Shown: positions 54,297 to 63,585, numbered from the stretch's first letter. The stretch is 64,000 bases of DNA from Pectobacterium cacticida (GCF_036885195.1 NZ_CP133656.1:248001-312000), one strand, 5' to 3'. Translations and numbers: made by a program. Notes: generated from the sequence alone by a model not told the origin.

Positions 54297-56648
54297 ATGA
54301 AGCAAATTCGCCTGTTGGCGCAGTATTATGTTGATTTGATGGTAAAACTGGGGATTGTCCGTTTTTCACTGCTGTTAGCCTCTGTCTTGGTATTGCTGGC
54401 AATGGTGGTGCAAATGGCCGTCACGCTATTGCTCAGCGGTGAGGTCGAAAAAATCGATGTTGTGCGCTCCGTTTTCTTCGGGTTATTAATTACGCCTTGG
54501 GCCGTTTATTTTCTTTCTGTCGTAGTGGAGCAGCTCGAAGAGTCGCGCCAGCGACTGTCAAAGTTGGTGGCAAAGCTGGAAGAAATGCGTCACCGCGACC
54601 TGGAACTGAATGCGCAGCTTCAGGAAAACATCATGCAGCTCAATCAGGAAATTGCCGATCGTGTCAAAGCAGAAGAGGCGCGCGCGCTGGTGATGAGCCG
54701 ACTTCAGGAAGAAATAGCACGTCGCGAACAAGCGCAAATTGAGTTGGAGCAGCAATCGTCATTGCTGCGATCGTTCCTTGATGCATCACCGGATTTGGTT
54801 TACTACCGTAATGAAGATAAAGCATTTTCCGGTTGTAACCGCGCGATGGAACTGCTGGTGGGGAAAAGCCAGAAACAACTCATCGGTCTGACGCCGCAGG
54901 ATGTTTATTCCCCTGATATCGCTGAGAAAGTGATGGAGACGGATGAAAAAGTGTTCCGTCACAATGTTTCTCTGACCTATGAACAGTGGTTGGTCTATCC
55001 CGATGGACGCAAAGCATGTTTTGAGCTGCGTAAGGTGCCGTTTTATGATCGCATGGGCAAGCGCCATGGGCTAATGGGGTTTGGGCGCGATATAACGGAG
55101 CGTAAGCGTTACCAGGACGCGTTAGAAAATGCCAGCAGGGAGAAGACCACCTTTATTTCGACCATCAGCCATGAGCTTCGCACGCCGCTCAACGGCATTG
55201 TCGGATTAAGTCGGATCTTAATGGATACGCAACTTGATGCTGAACAACTGAAATACCTGAAAACCATTCATGTCAGTGCGGTCACGCTGGGCAATATCTT
55301 TAACGACGTGATTGAGATGGACAAGCAAGAACGGCGTAAGGTGCAACTGGATAATCAGCCCATCGATTTCACCGGTTTTCTGGTGGATCTGGAGAATCTT
55401 GGTGGTCTGTTAGCGGAACAGAAAGGTCTGAAGTTGATTATGGAACCACACGCTCCGTTGCCCCAGCGTGTGGTGACCGATGGGACGCGCCTGCGACAGA
55501 TTCTATGGAATTTACTGAGTAACGCGGTGAAATTTACCCCACAAGGTGAAATTGTGGTGCGCGTCTGGCATGAACAAAACGATCGGCTGCGCTTTGACGT
55601 TGAAGATTCTGGCATGGGGATCCCGGCTGATGAACAGGAAAAAATCTTCGCCATGTATTACCAGGTCAAAGACCAACATGGCGGTAAGCCAGCCACCGGC
55701 TCCGGCATCGGTTTGGCGGTATCCAGGCGTCTGGCACAGAACATGGGCGGCGATATTCAGGTTGCCAGTACGCAAGGTAAAGGTTCCTGCTTCACTCTGA
55801 CGGTCATGGCACCCAGCGCTGATGAAGAGAGAGGCAATCTACAAGGCGATGATGATTTACCGTTACCGGTGTTGCACATTCTTCTGGTCGAAGATATTGA
55901 GCTCAATGTGGTGGTCGCGCGTTCGGTGCTGGAAAAACTAGGTAATAGCGTGGAGGTCGCCATGACGGGAAAAGAAGCGCTGGATATGTTCGATCCCGAC
56001 GAGTTCGATCTGGTGCTGCTCGACATTCAACTGCCAGATATGACCGGACTGGATGTCGCGCGCCAGCTCCGCGAACGCTATGCTAATCGCAATCTGCCTC
56101 CGCTAATAGCGCTGACGGCCAATGTGCTGAAGGACAAACGTGAATATCTTGATGCGGGGATGGATGACGTGCTCAGCAAGCCGTTATCGGTGCCTGCGCT
56201 GACCGCGGTGATCAAGCAATTCTGGGACACACATGGGGTGTGGGCGCAAGCGCCAACGATTAAGGATGGTGACGAAATGGCAAAGGCGAAAGAAGATTTG
56301 CTGGATATTCCCATGCTGGAGCAATATTTAGATTTGGTGGGGCCGAAATTGATCCACCAGAGTCTGGCGATGTTTGAGCAAATGATGCCGGGCTATCTGG
56401 CGATTCTTGATTCCAATATGATGGCGCGCGATCAGAAGGGCATCACGGAAGAAGGGCACAAAATCAAAGGTGCGGCAGGTTCCGTCGGATTACGGCACCT
56501 GCAACAGGTTGCTCAGCAGATTCAGACCGCGTCGCTTCCGGCATGGTGGGATAATGTGCAGGAATGGATTGATGAGCTGAAGCACGACTGGCGTCATGAC
56601 GTTCAGGTGCTACGTGACTGGGTGGCCGAGGCAGAGAAAGGTGAGTGA
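54297..56648 (+). CDS. arcB: ArcB, hybrid sensor kinase of anoxic redox control
   Basis: 783 residues. Two membrane helices (about 22-48 and 58-77), a leucine-zipper/coiled linker (about 78-155), PAS domain (about 155-270) with the redox-active cysteines Cys180 and Cys241 at the E. coli positions, dimerisation/His kinase with His292 (ISHELRTPLNG), ATPase N-box (NLLSNAVKF) and G-boxes (DSGMGIP, GSGIGLAVS), receiver domain with Asp576 (LVLLDIQLPDM) and HPt domain with His721 (EEGHKIKGAAGS; His717 in E. coli). It senses quinone redox state and phosphorylates ArcA and, via it, RpoS control. The HPt is shifted by four residues owing to the interdomain linker. Confidence 0.98.
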   Translation: MKQIRLLAQYYVDLMVKLGIVRFSLLLASVLVLLAMVVQMAVTLLLSGEVEKIDVVRSVFFGLLITPWAVYFLSVVVEQLEESRQRLSKLVAKLEEMRHRDLELNAQLQENIMQLNQEIADRVKAEEARALVMSRLQEEIARREQAQIELEQQSSLLRSFLDASPDLVYYRNEDKAFSGCNRAMELLVGKSQKQLIGLTPQDVYSPDIAEKVMETDEKVFRHNVSLTYEQWLVYPDGRKACFELRKVPFYDRMGKRHGLMGFGRDITERKRYQDALENASREKTTFISTISHELRTPLNGIVGLSRILMDTQLDAEQLKYLKTIHVSAVTLGNIFNDVIEMDKQERRKVQLDNQPIDFTGFLVDLENLGGLLAEQKGLKLIMEPHAPLPQRVVTDGTRLRQILWNLLSNAVKFTPQGEIVVRVWHEQNDRLRFDVEDSGMGIPADEQEKIFAMYYQVKDQHGGKPATGSGIGLAVSRRLAQNMGGDIQVASTQGKGSCFTLTVMAPSADEERGNLQGDDDLPLPVLHILLVEDIELNVVVARSVLEKLGNSVEVAMTGKEALDMFDPDEFDLVLLDIQLPDMTGLDVARQLRERYANRNLPPLIALTANVLKDKREYLDAGMDDVLSKPLSVPALTAVIKQFWDTHGVWAQAPTIKDGDEMAKAKEDLLDIPMLEQYLDLVGPKLIHQSLAMFEQMMPGYLAILDSNMMARDQKGITEEGHKIKGAAGSVGLRHLQQVAQQIQTASLPAWWDNVQEWIDELKHDWRHDVQVLRDWVAEAEKGE

Positions 56649-56799
56649 GCCAGACAGTGGTTTGCTATTGCACAAGGATGTGGTGCGTGAAACGACGTAA
56701 AAAATTTTTATGTCATATGGGAGAGCGAAAAGATGGCAGATTATGCAAAGTGTGCCAGTGGGGAGAAACGCGACGAGTTTTGTTATTTTCCTTAAGCAG

Positions 56800-56907
56800 A
56801 AAAAAATGACCCCGACCGAAGCCGGGGTGCGCGAATTATGCGCCAACGCCAGGGAAAACAAGCACCTGCATTTAGATCTCAGGTTTAGTAAACACGCAAG
56901 TGCGGAT
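56800..56907 (-). ncRNA. arcZ: ArcZ (RyhA/SraH) Hfq-dependent small RNA
   Basis: On the minus strand between arcB and elbB, exactly the E. coli location. The 3' part contains TTTCCCTGGCGTTGGCGCA, then ATTCGCGCACCCCGG, closely matching E. coli ArcZ as I remember it. The terminator is ACCCCGGC-TTCG-GTCGGGGT (56809-56828), an 8-bp stem with a UUCG loop, followed by CA and seven T's. A possible -10 box TAGAAT (56919-56914) suggests a start near 56907, so about 108 nt before processing; the exact 5' end is inferred. ArcZ activates rpoS and represses motility genes and others; ArcA represses arcZ in E. coli, giving a loop with ArcB. Confidence 0.88.
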
Positions 56908-57052
56908 GTTTCTATTCTAACGGTGCTACACACTTAAGCATAGCGCCTATACAGTTTACCTTACAAGGACAGCTTACAACAGCAACTACTATAAACTACA
57001 GTACATTGTCGTAACGCAACAACATAGCAAATAGAGAAATCTTTGTTACAAG

Positions 57053-57072
57053 AATCACTAAAATGTGTGATT
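57053..57072 (+). promoter_or_regulatory. Inverted repeat upstream of elbB
   Basis: AATCAC (57053-57058) and GTGATT (57067-57072) form an inverted repeat with an 8-base spacer, about 60 bases before the elbB start, inside the 486-base arcB-elbB gap (56649-57134) that also carries ArcZ. Operator-like, regulator unknown. Confidence 0.3.
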
Positions 57073-57134
57073 TAGATTAGTGGTTGTCCATCAAAAAATC
57101 AATTAATCAATGTAATGAAATGAAGGAAAAAATG

Positions 57135-57788
57135 ATGAAACGAGTCGGCATTGTCCTGAGTGGTTGTGGTGTTTATGACGGTTCTGAGATTCACGAAGCG
57201 GTATTGACGTTACTCGCACTGGATCGTGCAGGAGCACAAGCCGTCTGCTTTGCGCCAGATAAGCCGCAATTACAGGTGGTTAATCATCTTAATGGCGAAG
57301 TAACTGATGAAAATCGTAACGTTTTAGCAGAATCAGCGCGGATAGCCAGAGGGAAAATTCAACCGCTCTCTTGCGCCAATACACAAGATTTAGATGCACT
57401 GATAGTGCCAGGCGGATTAGGCGCAGTGAAGAATCTCAGTGATTTCGCGACGCAGGGAGCCGCCTGCCAGATCGATGAAACGCTGCAATTGCTTACAAGG
57501 GAAATGTATAAACAAAATAAACCAATTGGTTTTATTTGCATCTCTCCTGTACTGCTACCAAAAATGTTGGGTGAAGCTATACGCCTAACTATTGGTAATG
57601 ATGTAGATACCGCTGAGGTGGTAGAAGAAATGGGCGGCATTCACATTGTTTGCCCGGTTGATGACATCGTGGTCGATGCGGAACATAAAATCGTAACCAC
57701 ACCTGCTTATATGCTGGCGAATTCCATTAGTGAAGCGGCAAAAGGCATCGACAAACTCGTGGCTCGCGTATTGGATCTTATTGAATGA
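57135..57788 (+). CDS. elbB: ElbB (GatX/YhbL), DJ-1/PfpI-family isoprenoid-associated protein
   Basis: 217 residues from ATG 57135, the E. coli length. Glutamine-amidotransferase-like DJ-1 fold with the Cys nucleophile region GFICISPVLLPK and VGIVLSGCGVYDGSEIHEA at the N-terminus. E. coli ElbB has glyoxalase activity in vitro; its in vivo role is uncertain. The frame runs 17 codons further upstream, but AAGGAAAAA fits this start. Its end overlaps mtgA by ATGA. Confidence 0.95.
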   Translation: MKRVGIVLSGCGVYDGSEIHEAVLTLLALDRAGAQAVCFAPDKPQLQVVNHLNGEVTDENRNVLAESARIARGKIQPLSCANTQDLDALIVPGGLGAVKNLSDFATQGAACQIDETLQLLTREMYKQNKPIGFICISPVLLPKMLGEAIRLTIGNDVDTAEVVEEMGGIHIVCPVDDIVVDAEHKIVTTPAYMLANSISEAAKGIDKLVARVLDLIE

Positions 57789-58519
57789 CATCGCGTCGAG
57801 GGGGTGGAAGCTGGCTAACGCGGTTGAAGCGCCTGCTCGTTCGCGGTGTATTGGGGGTTATCGGGGTGTGGCTGGCAGGCATCCTGCTGTTCTCCTTCTT
57901 GCCGGTGCCGTTTTCTGCACTGATGGTCGACAGGCAGATAAGTGCATGGCTAAACGGCGAATTCTCCTATGTCGCGCATTCTGATTGGGTGGCAATGGAA
58001 GATATCGCGCCAGAAATGGCGCTTGCAGTGATGGCGGCGGAAGACCAAAAATTTCCCCAGCATTGGGGCTTTGATTTTAATGCGATTAGTCAGGCATTGA
58101 AGCACAATGCACACAATACGCAGCAGATTCGGGGCGCCTCAACGTTATCACAGCAGATGGTGAAGAACTTGTTCCTGTGGGAGGGACGTAGTTGGGTACG
58201 TAAAGGGCTGGAGGCGGGGATAACTCTCGGCGTTGAGCTGGTCTGGACAAAACGACGGATACTGACCGTGTACTTGAATATCGCCGAATTTGGCCCCGGC
58301 ATCTTTGGCGTGGAGGCGGCAGCGCGGCGATATTTCAATAAACCTGCCAGCAGGTTGACGGCCAGCGAATCTGCGTTATTGGCGGCGGTGTTACCGAACC
58401 CTATTCGCTTCCGTGTGAATGCGCCATCTGGCTATGTTATTCAACGCCAGCGGTGGATTTTACGTCAGATGCGTCAGATGGGCGGAAACGCATTTTTGCG
58501 GGCCAACAATCTGAATTAA
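57785..58519 (+). CDS. mtgA: MtgA, monofunctional peptidoglycan transglycosylase
   Basis: 244 residues. One N-terminal membrane helix (about 17-40) and a GT51 glycosyltransferase domain: catalytic Glu in MAAEDQKFPQHWGFD, then GASTLSQQMVKNLFLW, KRRILTVYLNIAEFGPGIFGVEAAARRYFNKPA. It polymerises glycan strands from lipid II. Overlaps elbB by 4 bases. Confidence 0.97.
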   Translation: MTSRRGGGSWLTRLKRLLVRGVLGVIGVWLAGILLFSFLPVPFSALMVDRQISAWLNGEFSYVAHSDWVAMEDIAPEMALAVMAAEDQKFPQHWGFDFNAISQALKHNAHNTQQIRGASTLSQQMVKNLFLWEGRSWVRKGLEAGITLGVELVWTKRRILTVYLNIAEFGPGIFGVEAAARRYFNKPASRLTASESALLAAVLPNPIRFRVNAPSGYVIQRQRWILRQMRQMGGNAFLRANNLN

Positions 58520-58589
58520 CCCGTCCTATTCGTTAGCATACCGAGAAATTTTTGCGTGAATGGTCGTGCTTCCGACATTAGGAGAAAGT

Positions 58590-59885
58590 ATGCGGTTACG
58601 TTATTGCGCGGGGTTACTGGTTGCATTGTGTTGTGTGGCCTTAGTCGTCCGTGCGGACGCGCTGTCCAAAGCGTTATCCCCCGATAATCCCTACGCCTTC
58701 TTACAACAGCACCAGCTATCCTCGGTAAAACAGCAGTTGCAGCAGAAAACGGAAAAGCCGCAGATGCGAATAGCGTATGAGCAGCTTATTTCAGAAGCCG
58801 ATCGTGCGTTGAAAATCGCTAACCCTAGCGTGACGGAAAAAAAATCTATGCCGCCAAGTGGTTCAAAGCAGGATTATTTGAGCCTCAGCATCTACTGGTG
58901 GCCCGATCCCGATAAAGTTGATGGTCTTCCTTGGATTCGTCGTGACGGGCAAGTAAACCCTGCCAGCAAGGATGAGGAGACCGATGGGGTTAGGCTGGCA
59001 AAATTCACTGCCCAAACGCAGGTGTTGACGTTGGCGTGGTACTTCTCGGGTAAACAGGCTTATGCCGACAAAGCCATATCGATGATCCGGACCTGGTTTA
59101 TCGATCCTGCTACGCGTATGAACCCTAATCTCGATTTTGCACAAGGCGTGCCGGGTATCGCGTCGGGCAGAGCGTCGGGTGTGTTGGACGGACGCTATTT
59201 TTCCACCCGCATTGTCGATTCGTTGCTTATGTTGCGCCATGCTCCAGGCTGGACGAAGCAGGATGAGCGGCAGATGCAGAAATGGATGAGCGATTATCTG
59301 CACTGGCTGCAAACCAGCAAACTGGGGAAAAAAGAGGCCATCGCTCAGAACAACCATGGTAGCTGGTATACCGTACAGGTGGCGGGGATTGCCTGGTATC
59401 TGGGCAACATCGACGTGGTGAAATCCATGGCACAATTACAGCGGGAAAAGTTGAATCACCAACTGCAACCGGATGGTTCTCAGCCGGAGGAACTGGCTCG
59501 TACGCGATCTTTCCATTACAGCTACTTCAACCTTCAGGCGATAACGGATATGGCTATTCTGGCGTCCCGCGTTGGGGAAAATATCTGGCAATACCAAACG
59601 CCTAAGGGCAGTAGCGCAATAAAGGCGCTGGATTTTATGGTTCCGTATCTGGATGAAGATAAGGCGTGGCCTCGTAAGACGATGGACAGGCAAAGCAGCC
59701 GTCTTATTCCGCTGTTATTACAGGCGGAGCGAGGTGTAAAGGCACCGCGCTACCAGACGCAAATCAAACAGGCGGGTTTTGCTGAATTACTCTCTGGAGC
59801 GGCGAGCGATCGGGATAAAGAACCGAGCCATATCAGCGTGGAAACCCGCCGTGCGCTCTGGTTGCTTAATCCTGTTGCGCCGTGA
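58590..59885 (+). CDS. Alginate-lyase family (PL5-like) periplasmic polysaccharide lyase
   Basis: 431 residues from ATG 58590 (AGGAG 6-7 bases upstream; 10 extra codons upstream are rejected). Signal peptide (about 1-23, LLVALLCCVALVVRADA-like with cleavage after ADA). The helical toroid of PL5 lyases follows: SIYWWPDPDKVDGLPWIRRDG, NPNLDFAQGVPGIASGRASGVLDGRYF and the catalytic NNHGSWYTVQ (Asn-His about 265-275), then ARTRSFHYSYFNLQA. Predicted to cleave a uronic-acid polymer by beta-elimination in the periplasm or outside. No alginate biosynthesis genes are nearby, and the true substrate is uncertain. A monocistron between mtgA and the convergent dolP. Confidence 0.85.
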   Translation: MRLRYCAGLLVALCCVALVVRADALSKALSPDNPYAFLQQHQLSSVKQQLQQKTEKPQMRIAYEQLISEADRALKIANPSVTEKKSMPPSGSKQDYLSLSIYWWPDPDKVDGLPWIRRDGQVNPASKDEETDGVRLAKFTAQTQVLTLAWYFSGKQAYADKAISMIRTWFIDPATRMNPNLDFAQGVPGIASGRASGVLDGRYFSTRIVDSLLMLRHAPGWTKQDERQMQKWMSDYLHWLQTSKLGKKEAIAQNNHGSWYTVQVAGIAWYLGNIDVVKSMAQLQREKLNHQLQPDGSQPEELARTRSFHYSYFNLQAITDMAILASRVGENIWQYQTPKGSSAIKALDFMVPYLDEDKAWPRKTMDRQSSRLIPLLLQAERGVKAPRYQTQIKQAGFAELLSGAASDRDKEPSHISVETRRALWLLNPVAP

Positions 59886-59936
59886 TCGGGTTGTCCCCTG
59901 ACTTCATCGTTTTACAATATGAGCCTGTCAAATAGA

Positions 59937-59971
59937 GATAAAAAAACCGCTGATGTCTTCATCCGCGGTTT
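59937..59971 (-). terminator. Terminator of the leftward lpoA-yraN-diaA-dolP transcript
   Basis: AAACCGC-T-GATG (59944-59955), loop TCTT, CATC-C-GCGGTTT (59960-59971): an 11-bp stem with one mismatch. On the minus strand it is followed by a T-tract (seven A's at 59940-59946 in plus orientation), so it mainly ends the dolP transcript; it could also slow the convergent lyase transcript. Confidence 0.88.
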
Positions 59972-60010
59972 CTATGTTTAAAAAAGCAAACACATTAACG
60001 CAATAACGGG

Positions 60011-60583
60011 TTATTGCAGATAGGTGAAGGCCGTCGTTACATGCTTCACACCGCCAACTTTACTGGCGATTTCTGCGGCAGCAGCGCCTTCACGTTGGGT
60101 CACTAGGCCAAGCAGGAAAACTTCGCCATTTTCGGTGGTGACTTTTACGTTAGAGGATTTAACGCTATCGCTTGCCAGAATCTGTGAGCGGACTTTGGTG
60201 GTGATCCACGTATCCACGGATGCAGTTCCTATTGAAACCGGTTTGCCCTGGCGTATTTCGTTATAAACCTCGGCTGCGCCTTCTACACCCAGGGCAATTT
60301 GTTTAGCCCGGTTCGCCATTTCTACAGTGGGAGCCTGTCCTGTTAGCAACACTTTCCCCTGATACGCGGTTGCAACGATGCGAGCCTCTTTTTTCAATTG
60401 CTCGTCTTTACTAATTGCATTCGCCACGCGGACCTCCAATGTACCATCGTCAACCTGTGTGCCTATGGTCCGTGGGTCGGTAGCCGTTTTGGTTGCCACG
60501 GCGCTGCCAACGGCAACTACCCCGACACAGCCTTGTAACAACAGGGCGATAGATAGCACGGCAAATGCAAAACGTATCCTCAT
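60011..60583 (-). CDS. dolP: DolP (YraP), outer-membrane lipoprotein with two BON domains
   Basis: 190 residues. Lipoprotein signal with lipobox LLLQGC (Cys at about 18), then two BON domains (about 45-110 and 120-190). It binds anionic phospholipids at division sites, helps BAM and envelope integrity. ATG at 60583 has GGAG 6 bases upstream; a TTG at 60598 overlapping diaA is rejected. Last gene of the operon, 11 bases after diaA. Confidence 0.95.
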   Translation of the reverse strand: MRIRFAFAVLSIALLLQGCVGVVAVGSAVATKTATDPRTIGTQVDDGTLEVRVANAISKDEQLKKEARIVATAYQGKVLLTGQAPTVEMANRAKQIALGVEGAAEVYNEIRQGKPVSIGTASVDTWITTKVRSQILASDSVKSSNVKVTTENGEVFLLGLVTQREGAAAAEIASKVGGVKHVTTAFTYLQ

Positions 60584-60594
60584 GTAGTGCTCCT

Positions 60595-61185
60595 TCAATC
60601 GTTCTGATGTGGAAAAAGGGTGTTATCAATCAAGTCACACAGACAATTTACTGTCAGCATGTGCATTTCCTGAATACGAGCGCTACGGTGTGATGGGATG
60701 CGAATTTCAACATCCTGTGGTCCGAGCAGCCCGGCGAGTTCCCCGCCATCGTAGCCGGTCAGGGCGACGATCGTCATATCGCGAGTCACGGCGGACTCGA
60801 CGGCTTTAACAATATCGCGACTGTTGCCACGTGTTGAAATAGCCAGCAGTATGTCGCCAGCCTGGCCTAGCGCCCTAACTTGTTTCGCATAGATTTCGTC
60901 ATGTAGACGGTCATTGGCTATCGCTGTTAGGACCACATTATCGGCATTAAGTGCGATGGCGGGTAAGCTGGGACGTTCCGCCTCGAAGCGATTAATCATG
61001 CTGGCGGCAAAATGCTGGGCATTCGCCGCCGACGTTCCATTGCCGCAACACAGGATCTTATTGCCGTTCAGTAGAGACTGCACCATCGCTATCGCTCCAC
61101 GGGAAATCGCGTCAGGTAAAGCTTCCGCCGCGGCAATCTGCGTTTGAATACTCTCAGTAAAACAAACTTTTATTCTATCCAGCAC
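60595..61185 (-). CDS. diaA: DiaA, DnaA initiator-associating protein
   Basis: 196 residues, SIS-domain (GmhA-like) fold: CGNGTSAANAQHFAASMINRF, LAISTRGNSRDIV, LTGYDGGELAGL. It binds DnaA and promotes ordered initiation at oriC. Starts with GTG at 61185 preceded by AGGTT. Between yraN and dolP. Confidence 0.95.
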   Translation of the reverse strand: MLDRIKVCFTESIQTQIAAAEALPDAISRGAIAMVQSLLNGNKILCCGNGTSAANAQHFAASMINRFEAERPSLPAIALNADNVVLTAIANDRLHDEIYAKQVRALGQAGDILLAISTRGNSRDIVKAVESAVTRDMTIVALTGYDGGELAGLLGPQDVEIRIPSHRSARIQEMHMLTVNCLCDLIDNTLFPHQND

Positions 61186-61225
61186 GTTGAATTAACCTAC
61201 ATAAATTGAAGTTCATTGAGGCATG

Positions 61226-61645
61226 TTACCCTTGTGCGGTAAAGGCATTAGGAAGCCAGTTGTACTGCTCGCCCGTAATCGCCAACACGTCAAAACGGCA
61301 GTCTACCGTGTCAAAGCTGGCGCCGCGCTGCGCTAGCCATATGGCAGCGGCATGCAGCAATCGTTGCTGCTTGCGTCGGGTAACGCTGGCAGCCGCATCG
61401 CCAAAATAGGCGTTGCGCCGATAGCGCACTTCAACAAATACCCAAACCTGGCGATCGCGCATAATTAAATCGATCTCACCGCCTCGTAGCGTAACGTTTG
61501 CGGCAGTGAAAGTCAGGCCCGCACGTTCAAGATAACGCCGGGCCTGTTGTTCATAAACTGCGCCAGTGGCACGCCGGTTCAGAGGGCAGGCACCAATTGA
61601 CCCTGACGATATTGCTGCCAGGTTAATTGCCGATGGATTGTGCAC
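61226..61645 (-). CDS. yraN: YraN, UPF0102 endonuclease-like protein
   Basis: 139 residues, UPF0102 family with a Holliday-junction-resolvase-like motif (GGEIDLIMRD-x(5)-FVEVRYRR; predicted Glu-Asp-Glu metal site). Function not established. It begins with GTG at 61645 inside the 3' end of lpoA, overlapping it by 67 bases as is usual for this pair. An ATG-less N-terminus makes the exact start uncertain within about 30 codons. Confidence 0.9.
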   Translation of the reverse strand: MHNPSAINLAAISSGSIGACPLNRRATGAVYEQQARRYLERAGLTFTAANVTLRGGEIDLIMRDRQVWVFVEVRYRRNAYFGDAAASVTRRKQQRLLHAAAIWLAQRGASFDTVDCRFDVLAITGEQYNWLPNAFTAQG

Positions 61646-63585
61646 TCCGGTCCCGCGCTTAACTTTCCTGTCGCACCGGCAATCTGCTGGCCTGGAATTT
61701 GGCGCAGTTCACCAAAGTGGTTAGCGAGCGTCCAGGCATCCATCCCCATGGCATAGAGGCGAACTAACGAATAATCATTTTTAAATTGGCTGCTGACTTG
61801 CTGCATCAATGCTGGATTCGCACCGGCTAGCAGCGGGATATCACTGAACTGCAACCCTTCCATTTCAAGGCGGAAATCCGGGCCTGAACCAGCCTGAAAG
61901 CTACGTGAGCTGGCATATAGCGCGGGGCGGGCGCGTGAAGAGGTGCGCATATCGATCATTGGCTTAATCAGCGCCAGTTCGTCTGGTGTCGCAATGATAT
62001 AGACGGCGTCGATGTTACCACTGACGGATGTATCGACCATCGGTTGAACCTGTGAAGGGATGGTTAAATCGCCAATCGTGCTCCCCGGCTGAGACGGCTG
62101 AGGCGATACGCTCACAGGTTGGCCGCTCAGACTTAAACCTGCACCGCTATTGATGGCCTGTTTTAACTCCGTAGTACTGCCAAAACGTTGTTGCAGGGGA
62201 ACGGTGCCGCTCTGTTGATTCCAGGCCTGAGCGAAAGCGTTGACGATACGGTCTCCCAACGTACCGCGAGGCGCTAAGATCAGCGGTTGCTGTTTACCCT
62301 GTTGGTGGATATAGGTTGCCGCGTCTCTGGCTTCATCTTCCGGAGAGAGCGCGAAGTAGCAAATGTTGGGACTATTTTTAACATGCTCTGGATGATTTAA
62401 TGCCAAAATATCCAGCGGTGAAGGATGGTTAGTCAACTGTTCTACTTCGCTTTTTAACAGTGGCCCTATGACGAGTGATGCACCATCCTGTTGCGCTTGA
62501 GTGAGAATATTGGCCAGCGGTTGTGAAGACGTGTCATACACTTTGACGGGGAGCGTACTGGGTAGCCCGGTGCTTACCTCATGTGATTCAGGTGCCGGGG
62601 AGGTGACTGTCTGATCGCTGTACGGGGCTGGCGGTACGGCCTGGTTATCCGATGTCGGGATTGCCTGAACGCCCTGACCGGCATCCTCTGGTGGTGTCGT
62701 CGGCGCCGATACCGCAATGGCGCTCTGGCCGTTCTTTGCGGCGTTAAAGCCTTGCTGAATGGCATTGGCGAAAACCTGTGCCTGACCATTAAGCGGTAAC
62801 AGCAGCGCAATGCTCCTTATAGAGGTAGGGTGGTAATTGATGACCTGATTTAACGATGTCGGCAATGTTTTTGCCGCGGGATGGCGCGGGTATCGAGTTT
62901 GCCAGTCTTGAATAGCGCTCTGCAACTGATTGGGAGATTCGCGGTTGTTCTGATAGCTATTCAACAAATCTACCCAGCCCTGAAGCACGTTTTCATTTGC
63001 GTTAATCAACAGCGCGCCAGACTCTTGCGGAGACATTTGCGTCAATGCCAGCCAGGTCTGATCGAGGTTCATCTGATGCTCTTCACCCGTCAGTAGCGGT
63101 TCTAGGGCGATATAGGCGCGTAGCAGCTCAATGGACGGACGGCCTTGTGCGGTTTTGATTTGTGCCTGGTAATAACGCTGCTTCTGCTGATCGGAAAGTG
63201 CGCTCACATCAAGCTGGCTCAGAGCTGCCTTAGCCGCATCCATATTGTTCTGGGCGACGGACAGTTCCGCGCTGAGTAGCTGCCGTTCCTGTTTTTGCGC
63301 CGCGCTCAGTTTTTCTGTCAGCGTGTTGAACTGTTGGCTCGCCTGCGGGATTTTCCCTTCCTGTAGCAGGGAACGAATAGCAAGTAATTGCCAGTCAGCC
63401 TTGTTATTATCGCTACTTTGCTGCAATTGTTGCAGATAATAATCGGATGATGCGTCGGCCGTTCCCTGAATCTCAGGAGGCGGGCTTTGCGGCGCGTGAC
63501 TTGGGCAGCCAGTAAGAAACAGTGCCGCTAACAACACGGGGATAGCACGCCCCGCCTGGGTACGGACGAAATGAAAGGGAACCAT
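61579..63585 (-). CDS. lpoA: LpoA, outer-membrane lipoprotein activator of PBP1A
   Basis: 668 residues. Signal peptide with lipobox LFLTGC (Cys about 27), N-terminal TPR-like helical domain (about 45-255), a Pro/Gln-rich linker expanded here (about 285-355, SAPTTPPEDAGQGVQ and VPPAPYSDQTVTSP) and a C-terminal periplasmic-binding-protein-like domain (about 360-665). It reaches through the peptidoglycan to switch on PBP1A. Divergent from rsmI, with a 59-base gap. Confidence 0.96.
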   Translation of the reverse strand: MVPFHFVRTQAGRAIPVLLAALFLTGCPSHAPQSPPPEIQGTADASSDYYLQQLQQSSDNNKADWQLLAIRSLLQEGKIPQASQQFNTLTEKLSAAQKQERQLLSAELSVAQNNMDAAKAALSQLDVSALSDQQKQRYYQAQIKTAQGRPSIELLRAYIALEPLLTGEEHQMNLDQTWLALTQMSPQESGALLINANENVLQGWVDLLNSYQNNRESPNQLQSAIQDWQTRYPRHPAAKTLPTSLNQVINYHPTSIRSIALLLPLNGQAQVFANAIQQGFNAAKNGQSAIAVSAPTTPPEDAGQGVQAIPTSDNQAVPPAPYSDQTVTSPAPESHEVSTGLPSTLPVKVYDTSSQPLANILTQAQQDGASLVIGPLLKSEVEQLTNHPSPLDILALNHPEHVKNSPNICYFALSPEDEARDAATYIHQQGKQQPLILAPRGTLGDRIVNAFAQAWNQQSGTVPLQQRFGSTTELKQAINSGAGLSLSGQPVSVSPQPSQPGSTIGDLTIPSQVQPMVDTSVSGNIDAVYIIATPDELALIKPMIDMRTSSRARPALYASSRSFQAGSGPDFRLEMEGLQFSDIPLLAGANPALMQQVSSQFKNDYSLVRLYAMGMDAWTLANHFGELRQIPGQQIAGATGKLSAGPECTIHRQLTWQQYRQGQLVPAL

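Noticed and set aside
56610..56933. 107-codon minus-strand frame over the arcB end and downstream gap
   Set aside because: It covers the ArcZ RNA and its terminator, and its sequence shows no protein-like features.
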